Position numbers and translations under genes: made by a program. A DNA stretch of 64,000 nt from Lampris incognitus (taxonomy: Eukaryota; Chordata; Actinopteri; Lampriformes; Lampridae), in assembly GCF_029633865.1 (NCBI RefSeq), contig NC_079211.1:5973711-6037710 (forward strand), written 5' to 3'. The notes below the pieces were generated by a model, which did not search any database, had not been told where the DNA came from, and worked only from the letters and a program-made list of their open reading frames with translations. Positions 32,496 through 45,859 of this stretch are shown one piece after another. How positions within the stretch are numbered: position 1 is the first letter of the stretch; each line of letters opens with the position of its first letter.

Positions 32496-33394
32496 ACACA
32501 TACATACACACACACACAGACACACACACACACACACAGGTACACACATGCACACATACACACACATACATACACACACACACACACACATACATACACT
32601 CACACACACAGACACATACACACACACACAGGTACACACATGCACACATACACACACAGACACATACACACACACACACACAGGTACACGCATGCACACA
32701 TACACACACACGCACACAGACACATACACACACACACAGGTACACGCATGCACACATACATACACACACACACAGACACATACACACACACACACAGGTA
32801 CACGCATGCACACATACACACACATACACAGACACACACACTCAGGTACACACACACACGCACACAACCCCACACACACACACACACACATACATACACA
32901 CACACAGGTACACACATGCACACATACACACACATACACAGACACACACTCAGGTACACACACACACGCACACAACCACACACACACACACTCAGGTACA
33001 CACATACACAAACACACACACACATACGCACACACACGCACACACATAACATACACAGACACAGACACACACACTCAGGTACACACACGCACACATACAC
33101 AGACACACACACACTCGCAGGTATACACACACACACGGTACATGCACGCACACACGCACGTATGCACACATACACAGACACACATACACAGACACACACA
33201 CACACGCACATGCACACACATACACAGACACCCTCACATCCCTCCCACACAGACATATACGCACACAAAAAACCACGCATACACACACACGCAAGCAATC
33301 GGACACACAGATTAGAAGTATCAGCACACAGTTCCAGCATGACTGTTATTATCTTAACTGCAAAGACACCAAGTACACTGTAAGGTCCTGTATC

Positions 33395-33426
<32 letters not shown>

Positions 33427-33430
33427 CACA
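32228..33430. repeat. Compound (CA)n array, 1.2 kb
   Basis: CA-rich sequence with regular CATACATACA, CAGACACA and CAGGTACACACATGCACACA blocks. The GGTACAC block recurs at least ten times (32428-33079) with gradual variants (GGTACACGCATGCACAC, CTCAGGTACACAC). Frames of up to 451 codons of His-Thr are artefacts. Confidence 0.93.
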
Positions 33431-34132
33431 CTGTACTGTGCAGCACCTTGACCTATGCCAGCTGTCAGCCTGTGTTCCGTGTACACGGATAGGATTAGCA
33501 CGACCAACCAGATCCTGTTGACCTTCACCCCTCGGGTCCCTGGACCGTCCCTAAGTGATCTCGCCATCTGCCAGAGAGCCGGGAGCCGGAGAGCGAGTCC
33601 TCTCCGCTTCCCGCCTCCGCCTCCTATCTGCACAACGCTGCAGCGGGATGGCCGCCCGGCGCCCGGCCGTGTGAAGCGGCTTATGACGGCTGGTATTTAA
33701 CAGTCCGGCTGGAGTTCAGTCCAGACGCTGGGTGCGGGAGGTCACGCTCCAGGACCGGAGACTGCTGAAAATAATCTCCAAAGCAAACGGTAGAAAGAAA
33801 AGAAAGCCAGAAGGCCACGGTCCACCGGAGGCCTGGGTACCGGTGCAACGTCCAACCCTCGTATATCGTTACTGAGGACGTTAAGTGCGTGTCAGTGGCT
33901 AATTATATGATAATAACGGTTCTCATTTGGAACGGCTTTGTGTGGCAAAAAGGGGCTTTTTGGTTTATTGGTTTCTCGGCCCAAATGGAGGAACATCAGC
34001 GGAATTACGGAGTGCAGCCGAGAGGAGAAAACGGCTTCTCGCGGGGCTGCGCGGTTAATTGTAAATAATTGGATATCGGGATTTTATCTGCCCACGTTTA
34101 ATAATCGTGTAATTTGGCAATATTGAAGTGTT
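33431..34132. other. No recognisable feature
   Basis: Mixed GC-rich sequence without a recognised gene or element. Confidence 0.35.
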
Positions 34133-35155
34133 TAGGCCGCGTCTCAATCCGGGGGCCGCATCCTTCAAGGCTGAATTTAAAAGACCGAATGCACCCCCAC
34201 CCCACCCCCACCCCCGACCAAGGCTGTCCCAGTTCAGATGCGGCCTTCTTTCCCTCGGTTTGCAGGATACAAGGAATGCATCCTTCGCGAACCGACCCAT
34301 CCCAGAATGCGTTCCGCTTCGGTTGGATTTTTCCCCAAAAAAGAGAACATGGCGTTGCCGGCTGTGGATGACTTGAAAACCTCCCCCCCCCCCCCCCCCC
34401 CGTTTGCCGGTAGGTGCAGGTGAAAGTGTGTCGACAGTTGTGTGCGTGTCGTTGACTTTTATCCGTGCTAAATCTGGCGGGCATCGCCAAAAACATGCCA
34501 TTGTGCTGATACACAAACCAGGGTAGAATCACCAGGGGCTGCTGCTCCTTTAAGGCAGACGTTCAGCGTGCTGACGTAGGCTCTGCTTAGCGTTTCCGGG
34601 GTGGAGCCATGTTGGCAGCAGCCTAGCGGTTGGTTGGTTAGCTGGTTGCCAGGAGAGGTCGTGCTGTGTCGCTGTGGTTTTGTGTGGCGAGTAAACGGAA
34701 TGGAGTCGACTCGATCTCTCCGTCTCCTCATTGCTTCACTCCCGCAATCATTGTCGACGGCACGCGCCAACAAACGGGAAACTGGTATGACCGCTTTGGT
34801 AGAAACCGGAAGTCAGAGGACTACAGTTATGCACAGAAGTTCTCCATTTCACTGAATAAGCGGTGAAACAAAACTAAATAAAATAACATCAATTTCTAAC
34901 GTTAAGCTGAGCGTCGTTAAACGAGAGTAGTCTACGGAGGATCCCCGGATGCGTGATTAGCCGAACGTCACCGCGGCTGTCACGGTTGCTAGGCAACGGG
35001 AGTGGCGCTTTGTTGCGCGAGGGCGAGGGCGGGAACAGCTAGTGACGCAGCTCGAAATCTTCCGTAGGCCGGACCGTCTCATTAGCAACGGTCGGTTCTG
35101 GCCTTCAGGGGGTCTACGAAGAACAAGCATCGGTAGACCCGGAATTGAGACACAG
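34133..35155. mobile_element. Possible nonautonomous DNA transposon with GTCTCAAT ends
   Basis: The left end GGCCGCGTCTCAATCCGGGG and the right end (complement GCTGTGTCTCAATTCCGGG) are similar inverted repeats. The internal GGCCGCATCCTTCAAGG and CCCAGAATGCGTTCC phrases are ones I associate with a dispersed fish element. No target duplication is visible, and a poly-C run (34382-34400) interrupts it. Confidence 0.4.
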
Positions 35156-36115
35156 CAAATCATATTTTCGGCGCATCTGAACGTCCCCGGTAGATCAAGC
35201 GTTGCCGTTACGCCTGACCAATCGCAACCCGTGGGAGGAACCATGTGACCGAGGTGAACGCGCATGCGTAAAGGAGAGAAGCGCAACACGTTTTTTTGGG
35301 CTCCAGGTGGATTCAAATAAAATGGGAAAGGGTGGAGAGGCCCAATATTGCAAGTTACACAAGCGGAAGAAAGTCGTTTTGTCTCCTGAAACGGAGGGTA
35401 AAGGCTTATTAAGGATCGTCGGTGGACATGTTTGTTAAGTATTTCTGCAGACTTGACAACACATCGTCATATTTTGGTTCGCCAAAAAGTCAAGAATCCT
35501 CCCGCCTAGAGGAGAGGAGACAGACACACACTGATAGGAGCCAGCAGCCATTAGCATGTAGCTTAGCTTCAAGAAGGTGGGGTGGTAGATGGAAAAAGGT
35601 GGAAAGCAACGCTGAAGGTGTTGGCTATGAGACTGAGCTGTCAAGACCTGAGAGCTTTGGGTGTCAAATGTTTGGGGCATCGGACACGCCGCACATCGTC
35701 CTAAACCAGAGCCCGGATTTCAAACCCAAACCCACCCTGACCCAGTCACCATACCAGTCCATCCACATGGGCTGCAACATTGGGCAGGTGGAGGTGGAGG
35801 GGGCTAGCAGCATGCGGGGGACAGCCGGTTAGCTCAGAGTGGACAGACAACGGGATGGGGATTTCCACACTGCGACTTCGTTCCACCACACACACATCGA
35901 CCTGTACACAACGCCGGGTCTCCACGGCACACGCACGGTAAAACACACAAGTCACCACCTGCCCCAACCTGCCCCACCCTGCCCCACCCCGTTACGCCGA
36001 GCGTTGCCGCCGAAGCAGCACGGAGAACGGCTCTACTCTGCTGCGTCACAACACAACCACGGGAGGAGCCACCCTGTGGCGCTAGTTGGCATTGCAGCAC
36101 TACTCTATTTATATT
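35156..36115. other. No recognisable gene; short CCTGCCCCAC tandem
   Basis: Unique-looking sequence. 35957-35990 holds three or four CCTGCCCCAC-like units. The 136- and 148-codon frames show no domain. Confidence 0.35.
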
Positions 36116-36158
36116 TGTGTCATGTCATGTCATGTCATGTCATGTCATGTCATGTCAG
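36116..36158. repeat. (TCATG)n pentanucleotide repeat
   Basis: Eight TCATG units followed by TTTTATTTCTGTAGCCCAAT, the start of a dispersed fish repeat. Confidence 0.9.
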
Positions 36159-36444
36159 TTTTATTTCTGTAGCCCAATACAAACAAATTTGTCTCAGGGG
36201 GCGTTACAGCAACACACCCGGACTGGGTTTTATGTTTACAGGACTCACAGGACCGTTACACGTGGCAGAAAAGAACCTTCAGTAACTGGGTCTGATGTCT
36301 TCTCCGCTGCCTTGGTTCTGGTTTTGGCCGTGTTGTATGCAGCCTTCAGCACGCCGCTGCTCCCACCAAACAAGCTGCGCATGCCACTGCACGTTACAAG
36401 TGTAGTAAAACCAAAACCACGGCGGGGGAAGTGCAGGGAACGAA

Positions 36445-36925
36445 GACCAGAGGTGTGGATTCGAGTCACATATTTGGTGACTGTAGACTTGACTTGACGA
36501 AGCTGAAAAAGACATGCGACCGGATTTCGACTTTAAACACCAGTGACTCGTGACTTGACGTGGACTTGGGGCCTTTTGACTTGAAGGACTTGGAAACGTC
36601 CTCCAAGTCCAAAGGGGAAATACTCGTAGAAAGTGTGCAGCTCTTTCATTTCCATCAGCACAGGTCCACTGTGAATCAATCCCTCATACCAACGCCATCC
36701 ATTATGGAGCCATTATGGAGCCTATCCCAGCAGCCACTGGGGCGGCAGGCAGGGACACACCCTGGACAGGCCAGGCAAAACCCCTCCCTGATTTGGATTC
36801 ATGTAGCGTATTAACGTTTACTCTGTTTTTGAAAACGTTGAAATGTGGATTAAATTTGATAAAGCGCGCACCGTGACTCGTTTAGGACTCGGGACTTGAC
36901 TTTGGACTCGAGACTTAGTCGTGAC
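36445..36925. repeat. Dispersed GACTTGACTTGG-type repeat, interrupted by a SINE fragment
   Basis: 36450-36605 and 36870-36925 carry GACTCGTGACTTGACG, TTTTGACTTGAAGGACTTGG and GACTCGGGACTTGACTTTGG phrases. 36698-36780 between them is a short DANA/mermaid-type SINE piece (CATTATGGAGCCTATCCCAG, GGCAGGCAGGGACACACCCT). Confidence 0.5.
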
Positions 36926-37404
36926 CCGGTCCCGCGTCTGCTGCTGCGGCGTGCAGGAAGCCACGTGCCGGGCGGGACTTTGACACGGGCAGAGAGACAT
37001 TTCACCTGACGGCCGTCCCGACAGCAGTGTGGGCAGACGGCAGGGATGTGCCGTCGTACACCGGCGGTCGTAGAACCGCACGTAACCGCCGGGTCGTGTT
37101 CTCCAACAGTTGCGGGTTAGAGAGCAACGGGGACGACGGGGAGGCTTTTATTTTTTTTTAGCCCCTCGGTGGTTTCAACACCACAGGTCATTTCTGGTTA
37201 AAGGCCCTAAAACGGCGCTCGTCTCAGTCGCAGGGCCGTTATCCTCCCCAACACCACATAATGGTCATACCGTCCGAATGGCCTCCCTCCGCCTCCCTCC
37301 GCCCCCCTCCGCCCCCACCAGGAGACAGAAGGCCATTCCCTGTAAATGTGGGCTGCTTTGTTTGGTCTCCTGATGTCTTCGTCTCCTTCTGAGCAGAGCA
37401 GATC

Positions 37405-37604
37405 NNNNNNNNNNNNNNNNNNNNNNNNNNNNNNNNNNNNNNNNNNNNNNNNNNNNNNNNNNNNNNNNNNNNNNNNNNNNNNNNNNNNNNNNNNNNNNNN
37501 NNNNNNNNNNNNNNNNNNNNNNNNNNNNNNNNNNNNNNNNNNNNNNNNNNNNNNNNNNNNNNNNNNNNNNNNNNNNNNNNNNNNNNNNNNNNNNNNNNNN
37601 NNNN
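37405..37604. other. Assembly gap of 200 N
   Basis: Exactly 200 N, probably a placeholder of fixed size. The right flank is inside a LINE, so the missing piece likely includes that element's 3' end. Confidence 0.99.
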
Positions 37605-39965
37605 ATTTATTGCCAATGAGGAGTAGCTCAATTTTACTACTGTTGAATTTCAGATAATTGTTAGTCATCCATATCTGTATATCATGGAGACAAGCAGTGA
37701 GGGTACCTGAGGGGAGAGTGGAAGTGGGCTTAGTGGACACATAAAGCTGTGTATCATCAGCATAGCAGTGGAAGTGGATACCATAGTACCAGAAGATGTT
37801 GACAAGAGGGAGAAGGTAAATAACAAACAGGAGGGGCCCCAACACTGAACCCTGTGGAACTCCACGAGGAACTATCAACCTTTCTGATCAGTAATTCTGA
37901 ATTTGTACAAAATGGTTCCTGTCTAGTCTGTAAGATAGGAAGTAAACCACTGATACACAATGATCCCAACTCCAGTGCTGGCCAGATGATCCATACGGAG
38001 CTGATGGGATACGGTATCAAAGGCTGCTGTGAGGTCAAGGAGGTTTAGGATAGAGAGTAGACTGGGGTCAGCTGCACCAAGGAAGTCATTAGTGATCTTA
38101 ACCATGGCTGTTTCTGTGCTATGTTTGGGGTGAAGGCCAGATTGGAATTGTTCAAAGAGATGATTGTTATCAACATAGATCTGGAGTTGAGATGCAACTA
38201 CCCTCTCAAGGATTTTGGGGATGAATGAAAAATTTGAAATAGGCCAGTAGTTGTTTTGGTAAGTAGAATCTGATTTTTTTCAGAGGTGGTCTGATTATGG
38301 TAACCTTCAGTGAAGGGGGAACTGTACCAGTGGACAGAGAGGAGTTGATGATGGAGGTTATCAGGGAGATGATAGAGGGCAGGCATGTTTTTAACTAGGG
38401 TTGTGGGAATTGGATCTAGGTGACTTGTGGAGGTGCCAGACTTAGTAATAAGTTCAGAAATTTAATTTTCAGTTGGAAGACTGAAGTCATAGGACAGTGG
38501 ATGGGGACAATTTCATGGTGCTTGCTGATGCTAAGTCAGTCTGCATGATGTTAGCAGAAGCTAGCTCTGATGAATGGTACTAATTTTGGAGTTGAAAAAC
38601 TTCAAAAAAGCAGCAGGTTGCTCATTAGAAAGGTTACGGTTCATATTGGTTTCAGGTGAATTAACTGTGGAGGAGAGTTCCAGTTTTCCCTTCAACTGTA
38701 CTGATGATATTTGCATAATAGGATGTTTTAGCTGTTGAAAGAGAATTTTTGTAATAGAGCACATGATCTGAATACATTCGTTTGTGAACAGCAAGTTCAG
38801 TCTTGGTGCAAAGCCTCTCAAGGTGCCGACCTATAGCCATGAGCTGACGTAATTCAGGTGTGTACCAGGGAGCAATGTGGGCAAACCGGTGTTTTCAGGG
38901 AGGCTAAAGTATCAAGTGCAGAAGATAAAATATTATTGTAGTAGTCCATAAGATCAGGGAGTCAGGAGGTGGAAGGAGGAATGGGGTTCGAGGTAATTAA
39001 ACTGCTGAGATCATCTGGATTAATATATCTAAGTTTGTGGTATGATATGGTACGATGCACCCTTGATTTACTGGGCAGTAGGTTGGTGTTGAATAACACA
39101 GCTTTATGGTCAGAGATGGGTAGTTCAGCAGAGGTGATGTTATATGATACAACAACAGAACGGCAAACTAAGTGAAGGATATGACCCCTGGCGTGGGTTG
39201 TAAAGTTGACATATTGCGTTAGATCAAATAATTCTAACATTGCTTTAAAATCTTTGGTGAACATATTGTCAGCGTTATCAAAATGAACATTTAAATCCCC
39301 CATTAGGATTATATTCGGAGACATTGTACTAAGGGTGGTTAAAACCGTTGAGGGTTCATTGATAAAAAAAAATATTCGATTCCTTAGGTGGTCTGTACAG
39401 AGCGGCTTTAGTGGTGGGTGTAGGTCCAGAGAGCTTAACTGCCAGCGGTTCAAAAGGAAGATGGATCAGGTAGAGAGTGGCGTTAGTTTCATACTATCAT
39501 AATAGATCCGCACAAGGCCGCCTCCTCTGCCTGAAGATCAAGGTTTGTCTATGTGAACAAATCCAGGTGGAGTTGCTGAAGTTAGCTGTAGAAAGTCATT
39601 CTGTGACTGCCAGGTTTTCCGTGAGACATGAATGGTCCAGTTTGTGCTCTGTGATGAAGTCATTGACCTGAGGGGCTTTGTTGGCAATAGATCTGATATT
39701 GTAGAGGGCAAACTTATGACAGGTCGTGCGCGTATAATCAGCTGATTTAACTAGCGGAGTTAGCACACTGTGGTCTGCATGCCGGTCACGTGGTAATATG
39801 TCACGTGGGTAAGAGGCCCGGTGCCTAATGACAGAGAAGGCCAGTGGGGGGAGCTATCGGACAAAACAGTGCTGTGGGATGCCCCCGAGGGCAGAAATGG
39901 AGGTTTCGGCATAGAAGTCTGTGATGTAAAGAGTCAGTCGTGTGGAGAAGAGTGTAGGCGTGCTG
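37605..39965 (-). mobile_element. L2-like LINE, minus strand, endonuclease and RT, truncated by the gap
   Basis: In element order (right to left): endonuclease with IILMGDLNVHFDN and LPISDHKAVLFNT (39453-38962); a linker with LSNEQPAAFLKFFNSKI (about 38600); LNLLDLTAAFDTVSH (RT motif A, about 38040); GVPQGSVLGPLLFVIYL (motif B, about 37855); HCYADDTQLYV (catalytic YADD intact, about 37760); WMTNNYLKFNSSKIELLLIG next to the gap. Several frameshifts inactivate it. It is one of the longest LINE copies in the window. Confidence 0.88.
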
Positions 39966-40127
39966 CAGGTTGACCGCTAGCTTTCAGCCACCCAGCCTGT
40001 TTTCATTACTGTACCTTCACATTAAAGTTGTTCGTGTTAACTTGATGTACATTAGCAGTTACCAAGGATGTTTCTGCTTTTTCTTAGAAGTTTTGCTCAG
40101 CTGTATTTACACTTGTGATTTCTGGAA

Positions 40128-40215
40128 TACTCAGTACAAACTGAGTACACACTGAATATACATTCAGTACACACTCAGTATAAACTCAGTACATACTCAG
40201 TATAAACTCAGTACA
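40128..40215. repeat. CTCAGTACA 11-bp minisatellite, left portion
   Basis: ACTCAGTACA, ACTGAGTACAC, ATTCAGTACAC and ACTCAGTATAA units, the same repeat as 42007-43625 but separated from it by a LINE. Confidence 0.88.
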
Positions 40216-42006
40216 GGGGGTCTGTGATTTCCTTCAGGTTGGCCAACACCAGTCCGTTGAGGGATTTCGTGACCACAGATGTTAGGACAATGGGCCTGTA
40301 GTCGTTTAATCCTGTAATACGGGGTTACTTGCATACCGGGGTGATAGTGGAGCTCTTGAAGCAGGAGGGGACTTCACACAGCTCCAGTCATGTTGAAGAT
40401 CAGTGTGAAAATGGGGGCCAGCTGGTCAGCACAGGCTTTCAGACAGGAGGGTGACACGCCATCTGGGCCCGGTGTCTTCCTGGTCTTCTGTCTCTGGAAG
40501 AGCTGGCCCACATCCTCAACACAAATCCTGAGTGCGGGTGGGGGCCTTGGTGGGGGAGGGGAGAGTGGCTGGCAGGGGGTGCAGTTGGTTGTGTATTGTG
40601 GCCGGAGAGAGGGAGGGTTGTGAAAGTTTGCTTTTCAAACTTGCAGTAAAGCCCATTTAGGTCGTCAGCCAGTCGATGATTCCCTGCAGTGGGGGGGGGG
40701 GGGTTCCTGTAGATGGTAATGTCTTTCAAACCACTCCAGGCTGATTATGGGTTATTGGCAGAAACCTTTTATTCAGCTTTTCAGAGTAGCACCTGTTTGC
40801 CACTCCGGTCTCCTTTGTGAGTGTATTTCTGACTTTGTTGTACCAGATCCCATCTCCACTCCTGTAGGCTCCCTCTTTGGCCTGACGAAGCTGCCTGGGT
40901 TTAGCTGAGAACCAGGGCTTATTGTTGTTAAAGGCAGCCAGGGCTGTCGAGGCAGGCCTGGAGCTCCAGTTTTGACTCACTGGTCCATTTCCTCAGTTTT
41001 AACTACAGGCTTTGCAGACTTTAGTCTCTGCCTGTAGGTTGGGAGAAGATGAATCGGACCGTGATCAGAGACGCCCAGGGCGATAGGTGTCCTTTAATAT
41101 TGTGTAGCAATGATCCAGTGTTTTTGTCCCTGAGGTTTGCTCTGTTAAAATCCCCAAGGATAAGGAGTAGGGAGTCTGGCTATGTGAGCTCCATGTTTGT
41201 AATTTAACCAGCCAGATGTTTTAACGCCTCTTTAACGCGGGCCCGGGGTGGGATACAGACACCGGCCAGAATAAAGGATGACAAGTCCCGCGGTGAACAG
41301 AACGGCTTGCAGTCGATGAAGAAGGTCTCTAAGTGAGGGCTGCATCATTTCTTCAACAACTGTGACAGCCATACACCAACCTGCCTTTATGTAGAAGCAT
41401 ATGCCGCTACCCCGGTCCACCCCCCCCCCCCTGATAGCTCCGTATCACGGTCCGATATCGATCCGTATCGCAGAGGAGTTGGAACTACTGCAGGTGAAGT
41501 GTACTGTCCGTGATGGTACGCTCACTAAGCCAGGTTTCAGTGAGACACCGGGCGGCAGATCTGGAGACGTCCGAGTTTTTTCCGTTTAGGAGTAGAAGTT
41601 CGTCCATCTTGTTGGTCAGAGAGTGGACGTGGCCAGGCGGACTGGCGGGAGCGCGGTTCTGAGTCCCTGCTGGCGGACGTTGGCCAGGCGGACTGGCGGG
41701 AGCGCGGTTCTGAGTCCCCGCTGGTGTAGTTTAGCGAGCGCTCCGGCTCGCTTACGCCTTCCGCGTCTTCGTCGTAGTCCGCAGGGGGCTGTACCGATCA
41801 AGACCTCGGCAAGACTTTCATTCAAATATTCGGTTAAAGTCGGTAAAAAGGTGTGTTCAGTTGGTCCAGTGGGCGGTTGGAGCCTTGAACGTTCTGCCCT
41901 GCTGCATGTGAGCCGCGAGAGGGCGCTGGAAACTAAACACAAAGACAAACAGACACAAGTACAAGAGAGGCGGGAACCGAGGCTACCGTCCACGCTGCCA
42001 TCTTGA
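40216..42006 (-). mobile_element. Rex1/L2-like LINE, minus strand, inside the CTCAGTACA array and cut off within RT
   Basis: In element order: a 5' region (42006-41600) with a 35-40 base tandem duplication (GGCCAGGCGGACTGGCGGGA at 41631 and 41682); endonuclease phrase GSGICFYIKAGWC (about 41410); KPWFSAKPRQLRQAKEGAYR (about 40900); RNPPPPTAGNHRLADDLNGL and YCKFEK (about 40680); PGPDGV-like segment (about 40460); LNDYRPIVLTSVV-like segment (about 40290). It ends at the array just after the start of RT. Motifs A and B and YADD are absent. Confidence 0.78.
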
Positions 42007-43625
42007 TGACTCGGTATACTCGGTTCACACTCAGTACACACTCAGTACATAGTACACACTCAGTTCACACTCAGTACATACTTAGTACACACTCAGTACA
42101 TTATTAGTACACGCTCAGTACATACTCAGTATACACTCAGTACATACTCAGTACATAGTGCACACTCAGTACATACTTAGTACACACTCAGTACATTATT
42201 AGTACACACTCAGTACATACTCAGTATACACTCAGTACACACTCAGTACATAGTACATACTCAGTACATAGTACATAGTACACACTCAGTTCACACTCAG
42301 TACATACTTAGTACACACTCAGTACATTATTAGTACACGCTCAGTACATACTCAGTATACACTCAGTACATAGTACACACTCAGTTCACACTCAGTACAT
42401 ACTTAGTACACACTCAGTACATTATTAGTACACACTCAGTACATACTCAGTATACACTCAGTACATACTCAGTGTACACTCAGTAGACACTCAGTACATA
42501 CTCAGTATACACTCAGTACATACTCAGTACATAGTACACACTCAGTTCACACTCAGTACATACTTAGTACACACTCAGTACATTATTAGTACACACTCAG
42601 TACATACTCAGTATACACTCAGTAGACACTCAGTACATACTCAGTGTACACTCAGTGTACACTCAGTAGACACTCAGTACATACTCAGTATAGACGCAGT
42701 ACATACTCAGTATACACTCAGTACATACTCAGTGTACACTCAGTGTGCACTCAGTAGACACTCAGTACATACTCAGTATAGACGCAGTACATACTCAGTA
42801 CATACTCAGTATACACTCAGTACATATTCAGTAATACTCAATACAAACTCAGTACATACTCAGTATACACTCAGTACATATTCAGTAATACTCAGTACAT
42901 ACTCAGTAAACACTCAGTACATATTCAGTAATACTCAGTACATACTCAGTACATACTCGGTATACACTCAGTACATACTCAGTATACACTCAGTACATAC
43001 TCAGTATACACTCAGTACATACTCAGTACATACTCAGTATACACTCAGTACATATTCAGTATACACTCAGTACATACTCAGTACATACTCAGTATACACT
43101 CAGTACATACTCAGTATACACTCAGTACATATTCAGTAATACTCAATACAAACTCAGTACATACTCAGTATACACTCAGTACATATTCAGTAATACTCAG
43201 TACATACTCAGTGTACACTCAGTACATACTCAGTATACACTCAGTACATATTCAGTAATACTCAGTATACACTCAGTACATACTCAGTACATACTCAGTA
43301 TACACTCAGTACATATTCAGTAATACTCAGTACATACTCAGTATACACTCAGTACATATTCAGTAATACTCGGTACATACTTACTACACACTCAGTACAT
43401 TATTAGTACACACTCAGTACATATTCAGTAATACTCAGTACATACTCAGTATACACTCAGTACATATTCAGTAATACTCAGTATACACTCAGTACATACT
43501 CAGTACATACTCAGTATACACTCAGTACATATTCAGTAATACTCAGTATACACTCAGTACATACTCAGTACATACTCGGTATACACTCAGTACATATTCA
43601 GTAATACTCAGTACATACTCTGAGT
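42007..43625. repeat. CTCAGTACATA 11-bp minisatellite, main portion
   Basis: About 1.6 kb of CTCAGTACATA / CTCAGTATACA units. Blocks such as CTTAGTACACACTCAGTACA+TTATTAGTACAC recur at about 42081, 42177, 42307, 42402, 42566 and 43380. An 11-bp unit leaves all frames open; the 135-codon frame is an artefact. Confidence 0.95.
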
Positions 43626-45106
43626 CACTCAGTGTCCTCATCCACCTCTTGTTTCCTGTGTGTGATTAGCTTCTAGCAGGGAAACACTCCAGGCCTCTCA
43701 GCTCACCAACACAACTACAGACCATAAGCGAGACGTCAATTATCTCAATCAATTATCTCAATCAGGCGTCTCACAGCAGGCCGGCGTTCCTTCTGCGAGC
43801 GCTGGGTCCCCGTCACCGTGAGAAGCACGCGTTGCCATGGAGACGAGCATTGCTAGAGGGATGGAAAGGACCTGCGCCGGTTTACTGTGTCTCAGAAACA
43901 TCACGGCACAAGTTGTGCTTGAAGGAGAGACTCCTCTTTACATTCGGGGACGAGGCGGAATCCCGTCTTCTGTCAACATGGAGGGGAAGGGTCCAAACAT
44001 TTTGGCTGGGTTTAAGTGTCTGTCACAACCGGAGACCAAGCAGGGGTCCTCTGTGTTAAACTGTCAAAAGAAGAGGGAAAAGAAACCGCCGGAACCAGCT
44101 GGGAATCCAATTTCCTGAGGGAGCCAGTTCCAATATTTTTCATTTGTTAGCATCGGGGGGAGCAGCTAATTGATTTTTAGAGTTTCATCCGAGGCAACAG
44201 GAAATTACAGGAGCTTAAAGCAGCGAATGTCATTTGACAAGGCCTTGGCGTTTCGCTGGGGGCCTTACCTTGACTCGGTGTTCGTCTGTTAGCCGTCCCT
44301 GACTTGCTGCAGTCACACGCCATCAATTCAAGGCTGCAGCAAATGGAGGAGGGGGAAAGAAAGAGACCGCGTGATACGACAGAAAGAAGGAGGGCTTCAC
44401 GAAGAACGGTCACAAAACGGTGTGGGGGTGACGAGGAAGGCTCTCGCAGCTACCTGGGATCCGGCTCCTAGCTCGTCTTTGTGCACTGTGTCCTTTCACA
44501 GCGTCTCCTCTTCCTCTGCAGTGCAGCGCCGTCCGTCCTCCCACGGGCGGCGTGCTCACCAAACTTCTTCTTTTTTTGTGCTGCACAGTTTCAGCAACAA
44601 CATGACTTGCCTGCGCACAAAGCTCGTTGGAGGTGCAGCTGTGGAATGAAATGATGCAAAACATGTGAAACAACCAATTACATCAAGCGAGTCACTTTCG
44701 CCGACGGCACAAAACCCAAACCCCAGGAATCTGACTTGCCTCTGATCCCTGACGCCCCAAAATCCCTGAAACGTGTCTGGATGTTCGAGTCTGATCCATG
44801 AGAAACGTGCCTTCAGCAGAGCTATGTTAAGTATTACCGGTGTGTCGTCCCAGTGCACAGGGCATTAAGAAGCGGTTTCTGGTGCAGAAGACCCGTCCAG
44901 GGACCGGGGAGGTAGAGGTGCTAGCGGAGGACGTCACGCACGCTCATCCTCCAGCACACGTCACATGCTTCGCCGTGTGGCGGGCCGTCTGGAGGAAGAC
45001 TGGCTTGTCGCTGGGGTCAGCAAATGGACGCCCTCCTTCACTCATCTTTTAACTCGTGTTTTGATGATGCAACAGACTCAGCAGCATGTCCCAGTTCAGA
45101 CACTGC
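43626..45106. other. No recognisable feature
   Basis: Unique-looking sequence. The longest frame not in a repeat (43837-44118, 93 codons) has no domain I recognise and no splice or homology support. Confidence 0.35.
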
Positions 45107-45758
<652 letters not shown>

Positions 45759-45859
45759 GTCCTGAGATGGTTTAGATTCAGTGAATCTTGTGTTACTGAC
45801 CATGTTGGTCTTTTTGTCGTCGCTTTTTTGTGATTTGTATTAAAGTATTGTTGAAAATC

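Noticed and set aside
31960..33315. 451-codon open frame of His-Thr repeats, and Cys-Val frames on the other strand
   Set aside because: Entirely the product of the CA array; no start context, composition or domain supports a protein.
37207..37878. 223-codon minus-strand frame crossing the gap
   Set aside because: Only the part right of the gap is real LINE sequence; the frame is carried through N and cannot be trusted.
42732..43139. 135-codon frame of Tyr-Ser-Val-His-Thr-Gln repeats
   Set aside because: Translation of the 11-bp CTCAGTACATA array.
43837..44118. 93-codon frame as a host gene
   Set aside because: No recognised domain, no splice partners and no regulatory context; length is within chance expectation.
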